Source of the DNA: Caulobacteraceae bacterium
Lineage (GTDB): Bacteria; Pseudomonadota; Alphaproteobacteria; Caulobacterales; Caulobacteraceae
Length of the DNA stretch: 57,740 nt
Assembly (NCBI GenBank): GCA_019748055.1
Contig: JAIEQC010000047.1
Location: 1 to 57,740 of the forward strand
Direction: 5' to 3'
The position numbers were made by a program, and so were the translations under genes. Each line of letters begins with the position of its first letter. Positions within the stretch are counted from its first letter, which is position 1. This document shows positions 8,709 through 17,794 of the stretch, one piece after another. The notes below the pieces were generated by a model. The model was not told the DNA's origin, did not search any database, and saw only the letters and a program-made list of their open reading frames with translations.

Positions 8709-9128
8709 ATGACCGAACGCACCTTCTCGATCATCAAGCCCGACGCCACGCGTCGCAACCTGACCGGCAAGGTCAACGCCGTGATCGAGGACGCCGGCCT
8801 GCGCATCGTCGCCCAGCGCCGCATCCGCATGACGGAAGACCAGGCCAAGAAGTTCTACGAAGTTCACGCCGCCCGCCCGTTCTACGGTGAGCTGGTCGAG
8901 TTCATGACCTCGGCTCCGGTCGTCGTTCAGGTTCTCGAAGGTGAAAACGCCGTGGCCCGCTATCGCGAAGTCATGGGCGCCACCAACCCGGCCGACGCCG
9001 CTGAGGGCACCATCCGCAAGCTCTACGCCGAAAGCGTCGGCGAAAACTCGGTTCACGGCTCGGACTCGGTCGAGAACGCCAAGATCGAAATCGCGCAGTT
9101 CTTCACCGACGACCAGATCGTCGGCTGA
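8709..9128 (+). CDS. ndk: Nucleoside diphosphate kinase
   Basis: A 139-residue enzyme that phosphorylates NDPs to NTPs using a phospho-histidine intermediate. The start [17 protein letters not shown] is diagnostic (KPD motif). The catalytic histidine lies in the NSVHGSDS motif near residue 117, and [11 protein letters not shown] is near 60-70. It is full length for the bacterial family. Translation from further upstream would add residues absent from the family, and the predicted promoter at 8628-8656 would exclude them. Confidence 0.98.
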   Translation: MTERTFSIIKPDATRRNLTGKVNAVIEDAGLRIVAQRRIRMTEDQAKKFYEVHAARPFYGELVEFMTSAPVVVQVLEGENAVARYREVMGATNPADAAEGTIRKLYAESVGENSVHGSDSVENAKIEIAQFFTDDQIVG

Positions 9129-9150
9129 TCGACCGCCGATCCACGGAATG

Positions 9151-9177
9151 AGGCCCCGGCGACCCCGGGGCCTTTTT
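9151..9177 (+). terminator. Intrinsic terminator after ndk
   Basis: A 9-bp perfect stem AGGCCCCGG (9151-9159) / CCGGGGCCT (9165-9173) with a CGACC loop is followed by TTTTC. It lies 22 nt past the ndk stop. Its last base is the final base of the convergent purN coding region. Confidence 0.85.
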
Positions 9178-9770
9178 CATGCCCGCCGCAGGTCGCGGCA
9201 GAAGCGGGCGAGGACGACGGGATAGAGCTTCAGCTCCTCGACCTTGACCCGAGCGGCCAGCGCTTCGGGCGTGTCCCCGGTCAGGACCGGGACGCGGGCC
9301 TGACCCAGCACCGGCCCTTCGTCGACGCCCGCGGTGACCAGATGGACCGTACAGCCGGCCTCGGCGTCCCCGGCCTCCAGGGCGCGGGCGTGGGTGTTCA
9401 GACCAGGATGCTTCGGCAGCAGGCTGGGGTGGACGTTCAGCATCCGGCCTTCCCACTCCGCCACCAGCCACGGCGTCAGGATGCGCATGTAACCCGCCAG
9501 GGCCACCACCTCGATCCTGCGGTCCAGAAGTACGGCGTGCAGGGCGCGTTCGTGCGCCTCCCGGTCTCTGCCGAACGGCCGATGATCGACTGCGACCGCT
9601 TCGACGCCCAGATCGCGGGCGCGGGCCAGCGAAGGCGCGCCCGGCACGTTGCAGACGACCACGGCCACCTCAAACGCCGCGTCGGCGGCCCGCGAGGCGT
9701 CGATCAGGGCGGACATGTTGTCGCCCGTGCCCGACGTCAGGACGGCGACGCGGACGGGCGGCAGGCTCAC
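9177..9770 (-). CDS. purN: Phosphoribosylglycinamide formyltransferase
   Basis: A 197-residue enzyme transferring the formyl group from 10-formyl-THF to GAR, the third step of purine synthesis. Catalytic residues are visible as Asn112 and His114 in MLNVHPSLLPKHPGLNTH and Asp150 in VTAGVDEGPVL. The phosphate-binding loop near residue 12 reads SGTGDNMSALID, a mild variation on the usual SGxGSNLQ. The gene overlaps the end of the M28 peptidase gene by 4 nt (ATGA), and purM is one gene further upstream, so the purine genes share a transcript with a peptidase. Confidence 0.96.
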   Translation of the reverse strand: MSLPPVRVAVLTSGTGDNMSALIDASRAADAAFEVAVVVCNVPGAPSLARARDLGVEAVAVDHRPFGRDREAHERALHAVLLDRRIEVVALAGYMRILTPWLVAEWEGRMLNVHPSLLPKHPGLNTHARALEAGDAEAGCTVHLVTAGVDEGPVLGQARVPVLTGDTPEALAARVKVEELKLYPVVLARFCRDLRRA

Positions 9771-11149
9771 TGGGCCGGTGCGGCGGCCGGAGCGGGCGCG
9801 CGGAAGTCCCCGGCCGGTCCGGGGAAGACCACGGGGCTCTCATAGCCGTCGGCGGAGATCGCCGAGACGCCGAAGAAATAGTCGTCGATCACGATGCCGC
9901 GCAGAACAGCCTCGGTGGCGTCGGAGCCGAAGGCGCGGCTGTGGGTCCACTGCGGAGCGGTCGTCGAGCGCCACCAGACGCGATAGCCCGCCGCGCCCGG
10001 CACGGCCTGCCAGCGCACCGTCGTGTCGGGGCGCACGGCTCCGGCGATGGTCACGCCGGTCGGCGGGGCAGGGGCCTTGGCCAGAGCCGCCAGCGCCACG
10101 ACGTTCAGCCGGGCGACCTGACCCAGATAGTCGAAGTCCACGCCCTCGATCACGTCGCCGTAATGGATGCCGTTCTCGACCCGCAGATCCTGATGCTGGC
10201 GGTCGTAATGTTCGGCGCCTTCGGAGATGCGCACGGCCGGGAATCCGGCGCGCAGCATCTCGACCTGGTCGCCGCCGCGCCCATAGCGGTCGGTGCGATA
10301 GATCATCTCTACGTCGAAGTTCGCCACATAGCGGTCGGCGATGCCGTCCACGAACCGCGACAGGTTGCGCGAAGAGCTGTCGACCTCGCCGCCGTTGTAC
10401 CGCCGCTGGGCTTCCTGCTGCTCGGTCTCGACCGTCTTGGTGCCCTCCGAGAAAACCCGCACGCGCGTCGTGTCGCGCACGCCGTTGGAGCCTTCGGAGT
10501 TGCCGACGATGTCGTTGTTCAGGTTGGCCTCGACGAACCAACCCTCAGCCTTGGCGTAGTCCGCCAGGATCTTCCCGCCTAGCAGCCCCTGCTCCTCGCC
10601 TGACAGGACGGCGTAGACGATGGTGGCGTCGAACTTGTGCTTCGACAGCACCCTCGCCGCCTCGAACACCGTCGCCACGCCCGAAGCGTCGTCGTTGGCG
10701 CCCGGCGCGTCGGAGGTGAAGTCCATCACGTCGCTGACGCGGGAGTCGAGGTGGCCAGAGATGATGATGACCCGGTTCGGATCACCCGTGCCCCGCTGGA
10801 TGGCCACCACGTTGACCACCTCGGTCGGCGTGGTGATCCGCTGATTGGTGACGGTGTCCGAAGGCGTCACGATCTCCAGGCAGCCGCCGCAGTCGGCCGA
10901 AATCGCCTCGAACCGCCGGGCCGACCAGCGGCGGGCGGCTCCGATGCCCCGCGTCTCGGACTGGGTCTCCGACATGGTGTGCCGGGTGCCGAAGCCGACC
11001 ATGATCTCGATGTCCTCGCGCATGCGCTCAGGCCGGACCTGGGTCGCCAGCTCATGCAGGAAGGGATGCTCGGTCGCAGCCGACGTCTGCGCGGCGGCCG
11101 CGCCCCCGCCCAGCAGCATCAGGGTCAGTCCCAAGGCGAGTGCGCGCAT
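9767..11149 (-). CDS. Secreted M28-family zinc aminopeptidase
   Basis: A 460-residue protein with a clear signal peptide (MRALALGLTLMLLGGGAAAAQ). The M28 metal-binding pattern is present: His133 and Asp135 in SGHLDSR, Asp153 in GANDDASGV, catalytic Glu185 and Glu186 in LSGEEQG, Asp213, and a late His near 314. The C-terminal region (about 362-445, PAPPTGVTIAG onward) looks like a fibronectin type III-like beta domain. It probably trims peptides in the periplasm. It is sandwiched between purM and purN, an unexpected place for a secreted peptidase; spacing of 17 nt to purM and overlap with purN imply one transcript. Confidence 0.93.
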   Translation of the reverse strand: MRALALGLTLMLLGGGAAAAQTSAATEHPFLHELATQVRPERMREDIEIMVGFGTRHTMSETQSETRGIGAARRWSARRFEAISADCGGCLEIVTPSDTVTNQRITTPTEVVNVVAIQRGTGDPNRVIIISGHLDSRVSDVMDFTSDAPGANDDASGVATVFEAARVLSKHKFDATIVYAVLSGEEQGLLGGKILADYAKAEGWFVEANLNNDIVGNSEGSNGVRDTTRVRVFSEGTKTVETEQQEAQRRYNGGEVDSSSRNLSRFVDGIADRYVANFDVEMIYRTDRYGRGGDQVEMLRAGFPAVRISEGAEHYDRQHQDLRVENGIHYGDVIEGVDFDYLGQVARLNVVALAALAKAPAPPTGVTIAGAVRPDTTVRWQAVPGAAGYRVWWRSTTAPQWTHSRAFGSDATEAVLRGIVIDDYFFGVSAISADGYESPVVFPGPAGDFRAPAPAAAPAQ

Positions 11150-11166
11150 GCGGTATTCCTCTCGGA

Positions 11167-12204
11167 TCAGGCGGCGTCCAGTCGTCCGCAGACGAAAGCG
11201 GTTTCCCCGGCTTCCAGCAAGCCGGCCAGCACGTCCTCGACGTGTTCCGGCCCCACGATCAGGATGAAGCCGACGCCGCAGTTGAAGGTGCGGCGCATCT
11301 CGTGCGCCTCGATCCCGCCCGCCTCGGCCAGCCAGCGGAACACCGGCGGCATGGGCCAGGACGTCCAGTCGAACACCGGCTTCAGATGATCGGCGATGCC
11401 CCGCTGCGGGTTCTCGATAAGTCCGCCGCCCGTGATGTGCGCCGCGCCCTTGACCCAGCCGGCCTTCATCAGCGGCAGCACGGACTTCACATAGACGCGT
11501 GTCGGCTCCATCAGGGCCTGCGCCAGCGTCCGGTCCCGATCGAACGGCGCGTCGTCGCCCCAGCTCAGGCCCGCCGCCTCGATGACGCGGCGGATGAGGG
11601 AATAGCCGTTGGAGTGCGGCCCCGACGACGCGATGCCGACGATCAGGTCGCCGGTGTTCTGCAGGTCGAACCGGGGCAGGGCGGTTCCCCGCTCCAGCGC
11701 GCCGAGCGAGAAGCCCGCCAGATCATAGTCGCCGCCGGAATACATGCCCGGCATTTCGGCCGTTTCGCCGCCGACCAGGGCGCAACCCGCCTGGCGGCAG
11801 CCCTCGGCGATGCCCGCGACCACACGCCGCGCGGCGTCCACGTCCAGCTTGCCGGTCGCGTAATAGTCGAGGAACAGCAACGGCTCGGCGCCCTGCGCCA
11901 GCAAGTCGTTCACGCACATGGCGACCAGGTCGATCCCCACGCCGTCGTGGCGTCCGGTCTCGATCGCGATCTTCAGCTTGGTGCCGACGCCGTCCGTCGT
12001 GGTGACGATCAGCGGGTCGGTGAACCCCGCCGCCTTCAGGTCGAACAGGGCCCCGAACCCGCCCAGGGACGGCTCCGAGCCGGGCCGCGCGGTGGATTTC
12101 GCCAGCGGCTTGATCGCGTCCACAAGCCGCTCGCCCGCGTCGATGTCGACCCCGGCATCGGCGTAGGTCAGGCCGTTGCGCACGGAATTCGGGGTGTCGC
12201 TCAT
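11167..12204 (-). CDS. purM: Phosphoribosylformylglycinamidine cyclo-ligase (AIR synthetase)
   Basis: A 345-residue enzyme making AIR from FGAM and ATP, the fifth step of purine synthesis. Family motifs include LTYADAGVDIDAGERLVDAI at the N-terminus, the ATP/Mg segment TTDGVGTKL, AMCVNDLLAQGAEPLLFLDY, GGETAEMPGMY near residue 150, and SSGPHSNGYSLIRR. It heads the minus-strand unit purM-M28 peptidase-purN and is divergent from rnd. The start is followed directly by MSDTPNSVRNGLTYADAGV, normal for the family. Confidence 0.97.
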   Translation of the reverse strand: MSDTPNSVRNGLTYADAGVDIDAGERLVDAIKPLAKSTARPGSEPSLGGFGALFDLKAAGFTDPLIVTTTDGVGTKLKIAIETGRHDGVGIDLVAMCVNDLLAQGAEPLLFLDYYATGKLDVDAARRVVAGIAEGCRQAGCALVGGETAEMPGMYSGGDYDLAGFSLGALERGTALPRFDLQNTGDLIVGIASSGPHSNGYSLIRRVIEAAGLSWGDDAPFDRDRTLAQALMEPTRVYVKSVLPLMKAGWVKGAAHITGGGLIENPQRGIADHLKPVFDWTSWPMPPVFRWLAEAGGIEAHEMRRTFNCGVGFILIVGPEHVEDVLAGLLEAGETAFVCGRLDAA

Positions 12205-12247
12205 GGGTCACGGGCCTGAATCGGTTGGCGGACTTGCGCGGCGGCTC

Positions 12248-12278
12248 TTGCCACACGGGGCGCGCCGGGGGCTATAGC
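12248..12278 (+). promoter_or_regulatory. Weak candidate promoter for rnd
   Basis: TTGCCA (12248-12253) and TATAGC (12273-12278) are separated by 19 nt, just 6 nt before the rnd ATG at 12285. The hexamers are good but the spacing is long, and use of this element would give a near-leaderless mRNA. Confidence 0.3.
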
Positions 12279-12284
12279 ATCCGA

Positions 12285-13436
12285 ATGACGCCGATCACCA
12301 CCACCGAGGCCCTGCGCGACTTCTGCGCCAAGCTGTCGGACCAGCCCTTCATCACCGTCGACACCGAGTTCATGCGGGAGACGACCTATTGGCCGAAGCT
12401 GTGCCTGATCCAGGCCGCCTCGCCGACGGACGCCGCCATCATCGATCCGCTGGCCGAGGGCATCGACCTTGAGCCGTTTCTCGAGCTGCTGCGCGACGAG
12501 AAAATTCTCAAGGTCTTCCACGCCGCCCGCCAGGACGTGGAAATCTTCGTGCGGCTCGGCGCCATGCCGCGCCCGATGTTCGACACCCAGGTCGCCGCCA
12601 TGGCCGCCGGCTTCGGCGACCAGGTCTCCTATGAGGCGCTGGTCCGCCAGATGATCCGCAAGGAGGTCGACAAGGGCAGCCGCTTCACCGACTGGGCGCG
12701 CCGTCCGCTGTCTGACGCCCAGCTGACCTATGCCCTGGGCGACGTAACCCACCTGGCGGCCCTGTATCCCAAGCTGCGCGATCGGCTGCAGCGCGACGGG
12801 CGTCTGGACTGGGTCATGTCCGAGATGGAGGATCTTACCGATCCCAAACTCTACGACACGACGCCCGAGCTGGCCTGGAAGCGGCTGAAGCCCAAGAAGT
12901 GGTCGGCCAAATATCTCGCCGCCTTCGTCGCCGCCGCGACCTGGCGCGAGCGTGCGGCGCAGGAGCGCGACCAGCCCCGCGGCCGCATCCTGAAGGACGA
13001 GGCCATCGACGAGATCGCCACCCAGGCTCCGACCGACGCCGAGGCCTTCAACCGCCTGCGCTCCGTGCCGAAGGGCTTCGGCGGATCGCGGCTGGGGCAG
13101 GAGCTGATCGAGGATCTGAAGCGCGTGCTGGCGGACCCGGAAGCGCATGCGCCCGAGGTGCAACGTCCCGGGCGCAGCGACCCGGCGCCGCCGTCTGTGG
13201 TCGAACTGTTGAAGGTGCTGCTGAAGGCCAAGAGCGACAACGCCGGCGTGGCCTCCAAGCTGATCGCCACCGTCGCGGACCTCGAGAAGATCGCGATCGA
13301 CGACGAGGCCGACGTCGAAGCCCTGCACGGCTGGCGCCGCCAGCTGTTCGGCGACGACGCCCTGAAGCTGAAGCGCGGCGAGATCGCGCTGGTGCTGAAC
13401 GGTCCGCGCGTCGAGGTGGTCGAGATCGAGGGCTAG
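12285..13436 (+). CDS. rnd: Ribonuclease D
   Basis: A 383-residue 3'-5' exoribonuclease that trims tRNA and other stable RNA ends. The DEDD exonuclease motifs are present: VDTEFMRE near residue 25 (Exo I), FHAARQDVEIF near 78 (Exo II) and YALGDVTHL near 150 (Exo III). An HRDC domain follows (about 210-290, KDEAIDEIATQAPTD), with a second HRDC-like segment at the C-terminus. The ATG at 12285 is chosen because it starts just before the conserved exonuclease domain. Its stop overlaps the stop of the convergent VOC gene in a shared CTAG. Confidence 0.96.
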   Translation: MTPITTTEALRDFCAKLSDQPFITVDTEFMRETTYWPKLCLIQAASPTDAAIIDPLAEGIDLEPFLELLRDEKILKVFHAARQDVEIFVRLGAMPRPMFDTQVAAMAAGFGDQVSYEALVRQMIRKEVDKGSRFTDWARRPLSDAQLTYALGDVTHLAALYPKLRDRLQRDGRLDWVMSEMEDLTDPKLYDTTPELAWKRLKPKKWSAKYLAAFVAAATWRERAAQERDQPRGRILKDEAIDEIATQAPTDAEAFNRLRSVPKGFGGSRLGQELIEDLKRVLADPEAHAPEVQRPGRSDPAPPSVVELLKVLLKAKSDNAGVASKLIATVADLEKIAIDDEADVEALHGWRRQLFGDDALKLKRGEIALVLNGPRVEVVEIEG

Positions 13437-13801
13437 GCCGGCGCCTTCGCCGGCTCCCACAGCTCGATCGGGTTGCCTTCCGGATCGTGGATGCGGGCGA
13501 ACCGGCCGACTTCCGGCATCGTGTCCCACTCGGCCTTCTGGATGACCTCGATCCCGGCCGCCGTCAGCGACGCGATCAGTCCGTCCAGGTCGTCGACCCG
13601 CAGGTTCAGCATCCAGGTCTTGTCCGCTGCGAAATAGTCCGTGTCGTGCCGGAACGGCTGGAACACCGTCGGCCCGGCCTGCTGCGGCCACACGAACACG
13701 CCTTCCGGCGCGCCCACGCCCAGGTGCGTCAGATACCACTCCGCAAGGGCCTTCGAATCCTTCGACCGGAAGAAGAAGCCTCCGATTCCCGTGACCGCCA
13801 T
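13433..13801 (-). CDS. VOC (glyoxalase/bleomycin-resistance) superfamily protein
   Basis: A 122-residue single-domain protein with two beta-alpha-beta-beta-beta halves: GIGGFFFRSKDSKALAEWY opening the first and KTWMLNLRVDDLDGLIASL opening the second, ending in the typical IHDPEGNPIELWEP metal-site strand with its C-terminal Glu. A dimeric metal-dependent lyase, dioxygenase or sequestering protein is possible; the substrate cannot be read. Its ATG shares one base with the ppx stop (TGATG), so it is the last gene of the ppk1-ppx unit. The polyphosphate context gives no clear hint to its job. Confidence 0.88.
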   Translation of the reverse strand: MAVTGIGGFFFRSKDSKALAEWYLTHLGVGAPEGVFVWPQQAGPTVFQPFRHDTDYFAADKTWMLNLRVDDLDGLIASLTAAGIEVIQKAEWDTMPEVGRFARIHDPEGNPIELWEPAKAPA

Positions 13802-15303
13802 CAGCCGCCTCCCTCGATGACCAGTTCCGCGCCCACGGCCTCGGCCAGGGCGCGGGCGCGCCGCCGCGTCTGCTCGCCCAGCAGCATGTCGGCATAGGTC
13901 GCGTTGGCCGACAAGCGCAGCTTGCCGCCTTCCAGCGCCACGGTCGCATTGGCCAGCAGCTGCGGCGACCGTCCGGACAGATCGCAGGCCAGCCGGATGG
14001 CCAACCCCAGCGCCCGGGCCCGCTCGCGGCGCTCGTCGCTCAGCAGTCGCGTGATCGTTTCCGGCTCCGGCGTCGCTGCGCCTCCGCCGTAGCGGGCGCA
14101 GATGGCGGTGGCCAGAAAGGCACGCTCGACGTGCGTCTGTCCCGGGATCGACGCCCTCAGCACCTGATCGAAGGCCAGTTCCACCCGATGGTCGGGATGC
14201 AGCCGCGCCCCGAGATCGCACAGATTGCAGGCCGCGCGGGTCAGAACCGCGTCGCGCTCGGCCCCGAAGGCGGGCGGCAGGTCGCGGGTCAGCGCGGTGA
14301 TCCATCCCGCGACCGCACCCGGCAGCCCCGGCGACACGCCCTGTCGCGCGCCCAGCGCCTCCGTCCCTGCCAGCAGCGGATCCGCCGCCAGCGTCTTTTC
14401 CCCCAAGGCCTCGAACAGCAGCCCCTCGCGCACGCCCCAGGCCGAGAAGCTGATCTCCTCGAAGCCCAGCTGTTCGATCAGCCCCTCCAGCACCAGGGCC
14501 GCATAGGGCAGGGTCTCGGCGCGGCGACGGCTGATGCCGGGCGACTTCTCCAGCGACGCCCGCGACTGGCGCGCGGCGAACCGCGCCACCTCGCGCGCGT
14601 CCGCCGCGCTCATGGCGTACTGGTGCACGACCTTCAGCGGATAGTCCGAGATCGCCATGTGCAGCTGGGCCAGGCTGCGCCACGCCCCGCCCACGGCGTG
14701 CAGGCGCGCGTCGCCGTGCGCGCTCCTGGCCGGTTTCAGGCGTTTGGTCACCAGGGCGCGCACGCGCTCCGGGTCGAACGGTTTGCCGTCCGACAGGGCG
14801 AAAGGTCCCAGGGCCAGGGTCACGCCGCCCATCACCCTGCCGTCGCCGATGCGGGTCAGCTCCAGACTGGTTCCGCCCATGTCGGCCGCGGTGCCCGAGG
14901 CGTCGGGCGAACCCGCCAGAACCCCCAGAGCCGACGCCCGCGCCTCTTCCTCGCCCGTCAGCACGCGGATGCGCAGACCGGTCTCCGCCGCCACGCGCTC
15001 GCAGAACTCCGGACCATCCTGCGCCTCGCGCACGGCGGCCGTGGCGGCCACGAAGGTCAGGTCTGGCCGCACCCCTTCCAGCACCGCCGCGAACCGCCTC
15101 AGCGCGGCCATGGCGTCGACGACGCCGGCCTCCGACAGACGACCGGTGCGCGGCAGGTCGCGGCCGAGCCCGGCCAGCACCTTCTCGTTGAACACGGTCC
15201 AGACCGCCCGCCCTTCCAGCCGGTACAGCACCATGCGGACGGAGTTGGAGCCGACGTCGATCACCGCCGCCTGGGCGGGCGAGGTTTCAGCGAGGACGGT
15301 CAT
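13801..15303 (-). CDS. ppx: Ppx/GppA-family exopolyphosphatase
   Basis: A 500-residue protein of the actin-like ATPase fold. The N-terminal phosphate loop [15 protein letters not shown] (about 14-28), the motif [15 protein letters not shown] near 115, and the second phosphate loop [14 protein letters not shown] near 140 are diagnostic. A C-terminal HD-like helical domain follows. It either degrades polyphosphate from the end or hydrolyses pppGpp; sequence alone does not decide. The first 17 nt overlap the end of ppk1, so the synthetic and degradative enzymes are co-expressed. Confidence 0.93.
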   Translation of the reverse strand: MTVLAETSPAQAAVIDVGSNSVRMVLYRLEGRAVWTVFNEKVLAGLGRDLPRTGRLSEAGVVDAMAALRRFAAVLEGVRPDLTFVAATAAVREAQDGPEFCERVAAETGLRIRVLTGEEEARASALGVLAGSPDASGTAADMGGTSLELTRIGDGRVMGGVTLALGPFALSDGKPFDPERVRALVTKRLKPARSAHGDARLHAVGGAWRSLAQLHMAISDYPLKVVHQYAMSAADAREVARFAARQSRASLEKSPGISRRRAETLPYAALVLEGLIEQLGFEEISFSAWGVREGLLFEALGEKTLAADPLLAGTEALGARQGVSPGLPGAVAGWITALTRDLPPAFGAERDAVLTRAACNLCDLGARLHPDHRVELAFDQVLRASIPGQTHVERAFLATAICARYGGGAATPEPETITRLLSDERRERARALGLAIRLACDLSGRSPQLLANATVALEGGKLRLSANATYADMLLGEQTRRRARALAEAVGAELVIEGGG

Positions 15304-17503
15304 AGCGAAGCTGCTGCGGCAGGGTCTTCACCTTGCGGCCCCGGCCCGACAGGCTGGGGTTGGTCATGAAATACTTGTGCGCCGAGAAGGGGCGCGCCGG
15401 ATCGATGGCGTCCAGCCGCCGATAGACGCCGTCTGCGCCCAGGATCCAGCTCTGGGCGTCGTCCTTCAGATTGGCGACCATGATCTGGTCCAGGACCTGG
15501 TCGTGCACGGTCGCATTGCGCACCGGGGTCATCAGCTCGACCCGCCGGTCCAGATTGCGCGGCATCCAGTCGGCGGAGGAGATGAACAGCTTCGCCTTGT
15601 CGTTCGGCAGATCGCGTCCGTTGGCGAAGGCGACGATGCGGCTGTGCTCCAGGAAGCGCCCGACGATCGACTTGACCCGCACGTTCTCGCTCAGTCCCGG
15701 AACGCCGGGCCGCAGGCAGCAGATGCCCCGGATGACCAGCTCGATGCGGACGCCCGCCTGGCTGGCACGGTACAGGGCGTCGATCACCTGCGGGTCGACC
15801 AGGCTGTTCATCTTGGCCCACAGGGCCGCCGGCTTGCCCTTCGCCGCCGCCGCCATCTCCGCCTCGATCAGGCGGATCAGCTCGGCCTTCATGTTCAGCG
15901 GCGAGACGACCAGCGCCTCCAGCTCGTCGGGCGCCGCATAGCCGGTGATGTAGTTGAAGACCCGCGTCGCGTCGCGCGCCAGCACGGAGTCGCAGGTGAA
16001 CAGGCTCAGGTCCGTGTAGATGCGCGCCGTCACCGGGTGATAGTTGCCGGTGCCGAAGTGGCAATAGGTCCGCAGACCCTCGCCCTCCTTGCGCACGACG
16101 ACGCTCAGCTTGGCGTGGGTCTTGTACTCGACGAAGCCGAAGACGACGTGGACGCCGGCCCGCTCCATGGCCCGGGCCCAGCGCAGATTGGCCTCCTCGT
16201 CGAACCGCGCCTTCAGCTCGACCAGGGCGGTGACGTTCTTGCCGTTCTCGGCCGCCTCGATCAGGGCCGCCACGATCGGGCTGTCCTTCGACGTTCGGTA
16301 CAGGGTCTGCTTGATCGCCAGGACGTTGGGATCGCGGGCCGCCTGGCGCAGGAACTGCACCACCACGTCGAAGCTCTCGAACGGGTGGTGGATCAGCATG
16401 TCCTTCTCGCGGATCGCCGCGAAGATGTCGCCGCCGTGGTCGCGAACCCGTTCGGGATAGCGGGGCTCATAGCCCTTGAACTTGAGGTCCGGATGGCCGC
16501 TCGGGATCAGGTCCGACAGCTGCGCCAGACCCAGCATCCCGTCCACCAGCACCACGTCCTGCGGGGCCGCGTTCAGCTCGCCGATGATGAAGGCGCGCAA
16601 GTCCTCCGGCATCGAGGCTTCGATCTTGATCCGGACCACCGAGCCCAGGCGGCGCTGCTTCAGCGCCTCCTCGAACTCCATGACCAGATCCTCGGCCTCT
16701 TCTTCAATCTCGATGTCGCTGTCGCGGATCAGCCGGAACACCCCGCGCTCCAGCACTTCGCAGCCGGGAAACAGGTGGTCGATGAACAGCGTCAGCAGGC
16801 TTTCCAGCGTGACGTAGCGCTTCTTGCCCGGCGTGGATCGGCCGTCGGTCGCCAGGGGCCAGAACCGCTTCACCTGGGTGGGCACGGGCACGAGGGCATA
16901 GAGCTGTCGATTGTCCGCCTTGCGCCGCAGCTTCAGCGCCAGCGAGAAGCCCAGGTTCGGCAGGAACGGAAAGGGGTGCGCCGGGTCGATCGCCATCGGC
17001 GTCAGGATGGCGAACAGCTGGTTCAGGAACTCCGGTTCCAGCCGCTCCCGCTCGGTCTTCGTCGTGCGGGCGGCGTCGACCACTTCGATGCCCGCGGTCG
17101 CCAGTTCCTTGCGCAGCTTGCGCCAGCGGCGCTGCTGCTCAGCCATAAGCAGTCCGGCGGCGGCGTTGACCTTTTCCAGCGCCTCGGCCGGCGTCAGCCC
17201 GTCGGGGGACACGATCCGCACCCGCTCGCGCACCTGACCCTTCAGGCCGGCGACGCGCGTCATGTAGAATTCGTCCAGATTGTTCGCCGAGATCGACAGG
17301 AACCGGAGCCGCTCCAGCAGCGGATGATCGGGGTTCGCCGCTTCTTCCAGCACCCGGGCGTTGAAGGCCAGCCACGACAGTTCGCGGTTGAAGAACCGCT
17401 GCGGCGACGCCATCAGCCCCTTGTCCAGCTTCAGCTGCGGCGCACGCGACGTCGGGACGTCGTCGCCGCGGGTGGGGTCGCTGATGACGGCGGAGTCGCT
17501 CAT
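15287..17503 (-). CDS. ppk1: Polyphosphate kinase 1
   Basis: A 738-residue enzyme that polymerises the gamma-phosphate of ATP into inorganic polyphosphate, membrane-associated in other bacteria. It has the N domain ([21 protein letters not shown]), head domain, and two phospholipase D-like catalytic domains. The autophosphorylated histidine is in [12 protein letters not shown], and the second-domain signature is [16 protein letters not shown]. The start at 17503 ([10 protein letters not shown]) is chosen because upstream in-frame sequence is low-complexity and runs into the GTGCAC repeat region. It follows hdaA across a 291-nt spacer and overlaps ppx. Confidence 0.95.
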   Translation of the reverse strand: MSDSAVISDPTRGDDVPTSRAPQLKLDKGLMASPQRFFNRELSWLAFNARVLEEAANPDHPLLERLRFLSISANNLDEFYMTRVAGLKGQVRERVRIVSPDGLTPAEALEKVNAAAGLLMAEQQRRWRKLRKELATAGIEVVDAARTTKTERERLEPEFLNQLFAILTPMAIDPAHPFPFLPNLGFSLALKLRRKADNRQLYALVPVPTQVKRFWPLATDGRSTPGKKRYVTLESLLTLFIDHLFPGCEVLERGVFRLIRDSDIEIEEEAEDLVMEFEEALKQRRLGSVVRIKIEASMPEDLRAFIIGELNAAPQDVVLVDGMLGLAQLSDLIPSGHPDLKFKGYEPRYPERVRDHGGDIFAAIREKDMLIHHPFESFDVVVQFLRQAARDPNVLAIKQTLYRTSKDSPIVAALIEAAENGKNVTALVELKARFDEEANLRWARAMERAGVHVVFGFVEYKTHAKLSVVVRKEGEGLRTYCHFGTGNYHPVTARIYTDLSLFTCDSVLARDATRVFNYITGYAAPDELEALVVSPLNMKAELIRLIEAEMAAAAKGKPAALWAKMNSLVDPQVIDALYRASQAGVRIELVIRGICCLRPGVPGLSENVRVKSIVGRFLEHSRIVAFANGRDLPNDKAKLFISSADWMPRNLDRRVELMTPVRNATVHDQVLDQIMVANLKDDAQSWILGADGVYRRLDAIDPARPFSAHKYFMTNPSLSGRGRKVKTLPQQLRYDRPR

Positions 17504-17694
17504 GTCTTGGTCATGGCCCGACCGCGCCGACGTCGCAACCGCGAAGGTGTGACGCGCGCACCCTGGGCTCCGACACCGCCGTGGAGGTCGGGGCCGGCTC
17601 GAAGCGGCTTGCGACCGTTTCTGACGTCCGCCGCAGTCAGACTGCGATGATCGGCGGTTCAACTCAGAGAAAGTGCAGGGGAAAGTCCACCATT

Positions 17695-17785
17695 GTGCAC
17701 TCAAAAGTGCACTATTGTGCACTGTCGGGAATCATAAAGTACAGGAAATACAGACACTAAGTCCAGAAATGTGCACTATGTGCAC
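17695..17785 (-). promoter_or_regulatory. Candidate ppk1 promoter flanked by five GTGCAC palindromes
   Basis: GTGCAC occurs at 17695-17700, 17707-17712, 17717-17722, 17771-17776 and 17780-17785, within an AT-rich patch of a GC-rich chromosome. On the minus strand a TATGAT -10-like hexamer (17731-17736) lies between the group of three and the group of two, so a start near 17724 would place two copies near -47 to -61 and three just downstream of +1. No clear -35 is seen. The rest of the 17504-17794 spacer is ordinary GC-rich sequence that I cannot interpret. Confidence 0.45.
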
Positions 17786-17794
17786 TCCATTTTT

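Noticed and set aside
17504..17722. In-frame N-terminal extension of ppk1 reaching into the GTGCAC repeats
   Set aside because: The translated extension is low-complexity and unconserved in character; the family starts near [10 protein letters not shown] and the region looks like promoter DNA.
17695..17722. NtrC enhancer sites made from the GTGCAC copies
   Set aside because: NtrC sites need GCAC-N7-GTGC spacing; the gaps here are 4, 3 and 6 nt and no sigma-54 promoter is seen.
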